A DNA stretch of 64,000 nucleotides, from NCBI RefSeq assembly GCF_004135625.1, contig NZ_SDPV01000002.1:992001-1056000 (forward strand), read 5' to 3'. Each line of letters opens with the position of its first letter. Within the stretch, counting starts at the first letter, position 1. A model generated the notes under the pieces. That model did not search any database, had not been told where the DNA came from, and saw only the letters and a list, made by a program, of their open reading frames with translations. Positions 61,551-64,000 of the stretch are shown piece after piece. The stretch comes from Pelagerythrobacter rhizovicinus (GTDB lineage Bacteria; Pseudomonadota; Alphaproteobacteria; Sphingomonadales; Sphingomonadaceae). The position numbers and the translations under genes are program-made.

Positions 61551-62859
61551 CGGTGAGGGTGTACTCGGGGTGATGCTTGATGCGTTTAATGCAATGATCG
61601 AGCGTTCGAGCGCGTTCTTCGCCAACGAGCGCTATCAAGGAATTGCAGGGGGCATTTCCGCTAGGCGACCGATATTCAAGGTGCTCTTCCCCATAGTACG
61701 TTGGGCTTCTCGATCCCGACTCGGGAATTTAGTTCTGCTCGTGATTGCGTTACTGCTTTACAGGGCCATCAGGGTTCCCTCGGGCGAGGCACTGTTCCAA
61801 ATTGGTTTGTCGCAGAATAATGAGCGAGCTTTTCGCCGCATCAATGAGGCCTCGGCACGCCAGCAATGGAGCGCCTCGATCAATGGCTCGCCAGTTCAGC
61901 TCAGCACACGGCTCAGGAGTTTGTTACATCTTTCGCTCCTTTGGCGACTCGCTGGAAAGTTGCAGCAGAGGGAGGGAAACGGGCCGTTTGCACACGTGCA
62001 GCTAGTGCTCACGTTGACCGCATGGACGATATTTAGAACCAGTGATTTTCGCGGCGTTCAATGCGTCTGCATAGCGAGTGACCATTCCCCCGCCGCGTTC
62101 GCACTGGTTAGCATTGCCCAAGACAGGGGGCTTAAAACATGTTACGTACAACATGCACCAGTCGCTGATTATTTTCCGCCGTTAATATACGATCTCTCAA
62201 TATTGTTCGACAGGGCGTCTCGGGCGAAATATGAGGCTAGTGCCGCTAATCATAGGACAACGAACAAAGGGCGCGTAATTATTCTTCCTCCGTTTGATGA
62301 GGAAGCGTCGCTTCCAGATCTTCCGCACCGTCCTGCCTACAGGATAGGATTGTGCCTCAGCTATCTTTGGGACACCGCCGGGGTCGGGAAGCTTGTGCTG
62401 GAGTTGCTAGATCATCCCTCGGTGGAGTCTATCCGCTTACGGCGGCATCCTCGCTGCAAAGCGAGTTTGGCAACGCTGCTGCGTGACAAACGGGTCACGG
62501 AATCTCGATCCACCCGCCTCGCAGAGTTCGCTCAAGAATGCGATATAGCGCTCGTCCCCAACAGTGGTGTGGCGATCGAGTTACTCCATCTAGGGCGGCC
62601 GGTAATGTACACTCCAGGTACTGATTTTATTGCCAATGATTACTATGGGTTCGTGCGCGAGGGAATCATTCCGCTTTTCCGAGGAGAATGGCTGACTGCA
62701 CCAAAGCAACTACGACGGTTCTTCGGGGACGAATGGAAAGAACGGTATGCCGCCTTCGATGAAACAATTGCCGAGCCGTTGGAGGTATCGCGAACGCGCG
62801 CCGGAAAGGCCTTCCGAGATCTCGTGGAAACACCGCGTCCGGGATTCGCGAGAGGGTAG
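61531..62859 (+). CDS. Unknown GT-B-like protein of the polysaccharide locus (possible nonulosonic acid transferase)
   Basis: The 442-residue protein has one hydrophobic N-terminal segment (about 66-82) and then an alternating alpha-beta body. CYVQHAPVADYFPPLIYDLSILFD resembles the QHG-P-D acceptor loop of capsule polymerases and CDP-glycerol/polysialic-type transferases. LVPNSGVAIELLHLGRPVMYTPGTDF matches a C-terminal donor-site loop. Those features suggest a GT-B transferase without a named family. The start is GTG at 61531 or ATG at 61534. Being the only unusual transferase here, it is a candidate to transfer the modified pseudaminic acid. Confidence 0.55.
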   Translation: MMVRRGDGEGVLGVMLDAFNAMIERSSAFFANERYQGIAGGISARRPIFKVLFPIVRWASRSRLGNLVLLVIALLLYRAIRVPSGEALFQIGLSQNNERAFRRINEASARQQWSASINGSPVQLSTRLRSLLHLSLLWRLAGKLQQREGNGPFAHVQLVLTLTAWTIFRTSDFRGVQCVCIASDHSPAAFALVSIAQDRGLKTCYVQHAPVADYFPPLIYDLSILFDRASRAKYEASAANHRTTNKGRVIILPPFDEEASLPDLPHRPAYRIGLCLSYLWDTAGVGKLVLELLDHPSVESIRLRRHPRCKASLATLLRDKRVTESRSTRLAEFAQECDIALVPNSGVAIELLHLGRPVMYTPGTDFIANDYYGFVREGIIPLFRGEWLTAPKQLRRFFGDEWKERYAAFDETIAEPLEVSRTRAGKAFRDLVETPRPGFARG

Positions 62860-62868
62860 CGCTGGATC

Positions 62869-64000
62869 GTGCACATCCTCTACTTCCACCAACATTTCTC
62901 CACCCCGCGCGGCGCGACCGGTATCCGGTCCTACGAGATGGCGCGACGGCTGCTGCATCATGGACACCGGGTAACTATTGTTTGCGGTAGCTACGGCGGA
63001 GGAAAAACCGGGTTGGAGGGCCCGTTTTGCAGCGGCGTTCGACGGGGCCTTGTCGATGGCATCGGCGTGATCGAGTTCGACCTCTCCTACTCCAACAGCG
63101 ATGGCTTCCTGAAACGTAGCGGAACATTCCTGAAATACGCGTGGGGCAGTCTCCAGATCGCGCTGAGCGAGCAGTATGATCTTGCCTTTGCCACCACCAC
63201 GCCGTTGACAGCGGGCCTTCCAGCCATCGCGGCGCGGTGTTTGCGCCGGAAGCCTTTTGTTTTCGAGGTTCGCGATCTGTGGCCTGAGCTCCCGAAAGCG
63301 ATGGGCGTGATTACTAATCCGCTAGTGCTGACTGTGATGTCGGCGCTAGAATGGGTGTCCTACCGAAGCGCTGAGCGCTGTGTCGCGCTCGCGCCAGGAA
63401 TTTCCGAGGGCATTGCACGACGAGGAGTCGAGGCATCTGCGATCGCCACCATTCCCAACGGCTGCGACATCGAGATATTCCGTTCGTCGCCGTCACGTTG
63501 GCGCCCTGAGGGAGTGCACGAGGACGATCTTCTTGCGATCTTCACGGGCACCCACGGCATCGCCAACGGCCTCGACGCGGTGCTTGATGCCGCCGGTGTG
63601 CTGCAGCGGCGCGGGAGAAGCGACATAAAGTTGGCGCTCGTTGGCGATGGGCGGTTGAAATCCGCATTGCAGGAGCGCGCCGAGCGCGAGGGGCTGCGCA
63701 ACGTGATTTTCCACCCACCCGTCGACAAGCAGCGTCTGGCGGGCTTGATGGCCGCGGCCGACTTGGGAATGCAGGTTCTCGCGAATGTTCCAGCTTTCTA
63801 CTACGGGACCTCGCCGAACAAGTTCTTCGACTATATCGCGGCCGGACTGCCGGTCCTGAACAACTACCCGGGATGGCTGGCGGAGATGATCGAGGCAGGA
63901 GGATGCGGCCTGGTCGTACCGCCAGATAATGCGTCAGCGTTTGCCGATGCGCTGGAACGTGCGGCGGATGATCGTAGTGTGTTGAAGGCGATGGCGGAGC
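62869..64000 (+). CDS. WbuB-like GT4 glycosyltransferase, 3' end outside the window
   Basis: The frame opens at a GTG at 62869 and stays open to the last base, giving at least 377 codons with no stop. It begins HILYFHQHFSTPRGATGIRSYEMARRLLHHGH, typical of the WbuB/FucNAc-transferase group. Later marks are FEVRDLWPELPKAMG, VALAPGISEGIARRG, FTGTHGIANGLDAVLDAA, VGDGRLK and YYGTSPNKFFDYIAAGLPVLNN. WbuB transfers L-FucNAc-type sugars to a lipid-linked acceptor. The last codons, including the stop, are missing. Confidence 0.9.
   Translation, partial: MHILYFHQHFSTPRGATGIRSYEMARRLLHHGHRVTIVCGSYGGGKTGLEGPFCSGVRRGLVDGIGVIEFDLSYSNSDGFLKRSGTFLKYAWGSLQIALSEQYDLAFATTTPLTAGLPAIAARCLRRKPFVFEVRDLWPELPKAMGVITNPLVLTVMSALEWVSYRSAERCVALAPGISEGIARRGVEASAIATIPNGCDIEIFRSSPSRWRPEGVHEDDLLAIFTGTHGIANGLDAVLDAAGVLQRRGRSDIKLALVGDGRLKSALQERAEREGLRNVIFHPPVDKQRLAGLMAAADLGMQVLANVPAFYYGTSPNKFFDYIAAGLPVLNNYPGWLAEMIEAGGCGLVVPPDNASAFADALERAADDRSVLKAMAE

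Noticed and set aside
1-64000. tRNA, rRNA, CRISPR arrays, insertion sequences, riboswitches
   Set aside because: None recognised by eye on either strand; a covariance-model search (tRNAscan-SE, Infernal) would be decisive.

Overview
The window is a high-GC chromosomal segment that reads as an alphaproteobacterium of the order Sphingomonadales, most likely Erythrobacteraceae. Supporting signs are the mnmG-rsmG-parA-parB order, a CarD regulator, a TrcR (DUF1013) regulator, a bactofilin/M23 pair, a DUF1192 gene facing a quinone oxidoreductase, and the nadD-rsfS-rlmH-envC-ctpA block. Family calls come from motifs read by eye; no database search was run. No tRNA, rRNA, CRISPR array or insertion sequence was recognised.

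Layout. 1-2736: end of mnmG, then rsmG, parA and parB, each joined by 4-base overlaps, with two parS-like 16-mers inside rsmG. This suggests the replication origin lies close by. 2740-11930: mixed housekeeping genes (glycine-zipper envelope protein, free methionine sulfoxide reductase, PQQ-type sugar dehydrogenase, acyl-CoA dehydrogenase coupled to a DUF815 ATPase, Sua5, two small lipoproteins, CarD, 7Fe ferredoxin). 11966-20202: S4 protein and Suv3-like helicase, an M23 peptidase, hemB, two GNAT genes, a gamma carbonic anhydrase, DUF167 and DUF1275. 20237-29798: ATP-dependent DNA ligase with its exonuclease, clpA, DUF1192, quinone oxidoreductase, an LpxH-like phosphoesterase with a GT4 glycosyltransferase, and trcR. 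29959-39444: fadD, bactofilin with M23, then nadD-rsfS-rlmH-envC-like-ctpA-dsbB-coq7 and a secreted unknown.

39491-64000 is a large surface-polysaccharide locus, the main accessory part of the window. A leftward arm carries a UDP-hexuronate epimerase, an unknown membrane-anchored protein, a Wzz/BY-kinase with a Tyr-Gly tail, a Wza-type export lipoprotein and an O-antigen ligase/polymerase-like protein. After a 339-base divergent gap, a rightward arm carries a PglF/WbpM-type 4,6-dehydratase, wecB-wecC (UDP-ManNAcA supply), and a full pseudaminic acid route: pseB, pseC, a cytidylyltransferase fused to an aldo/keto reductase, an extra SDR, pseG, pseH and pseI. A PhyH-type dioxygenase, a flippase-like protein, a polymerase-like protein, an unusual GT-B-like protein and a WbuB-like glycosyltransferase that runs off the end follow. 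The last part before 62.8 kb is clearly more AT-rich than the rest, as expected of exchanged serotype genes.

The most interesting candidate system is the pseudaminic acid operon with two extra oxidoreductases, one fused to the CMP-sugar synthetase and one inserted before pseG, followed by a dioxygenase. Together they could make a modified nonulosonic acid that has not been described.
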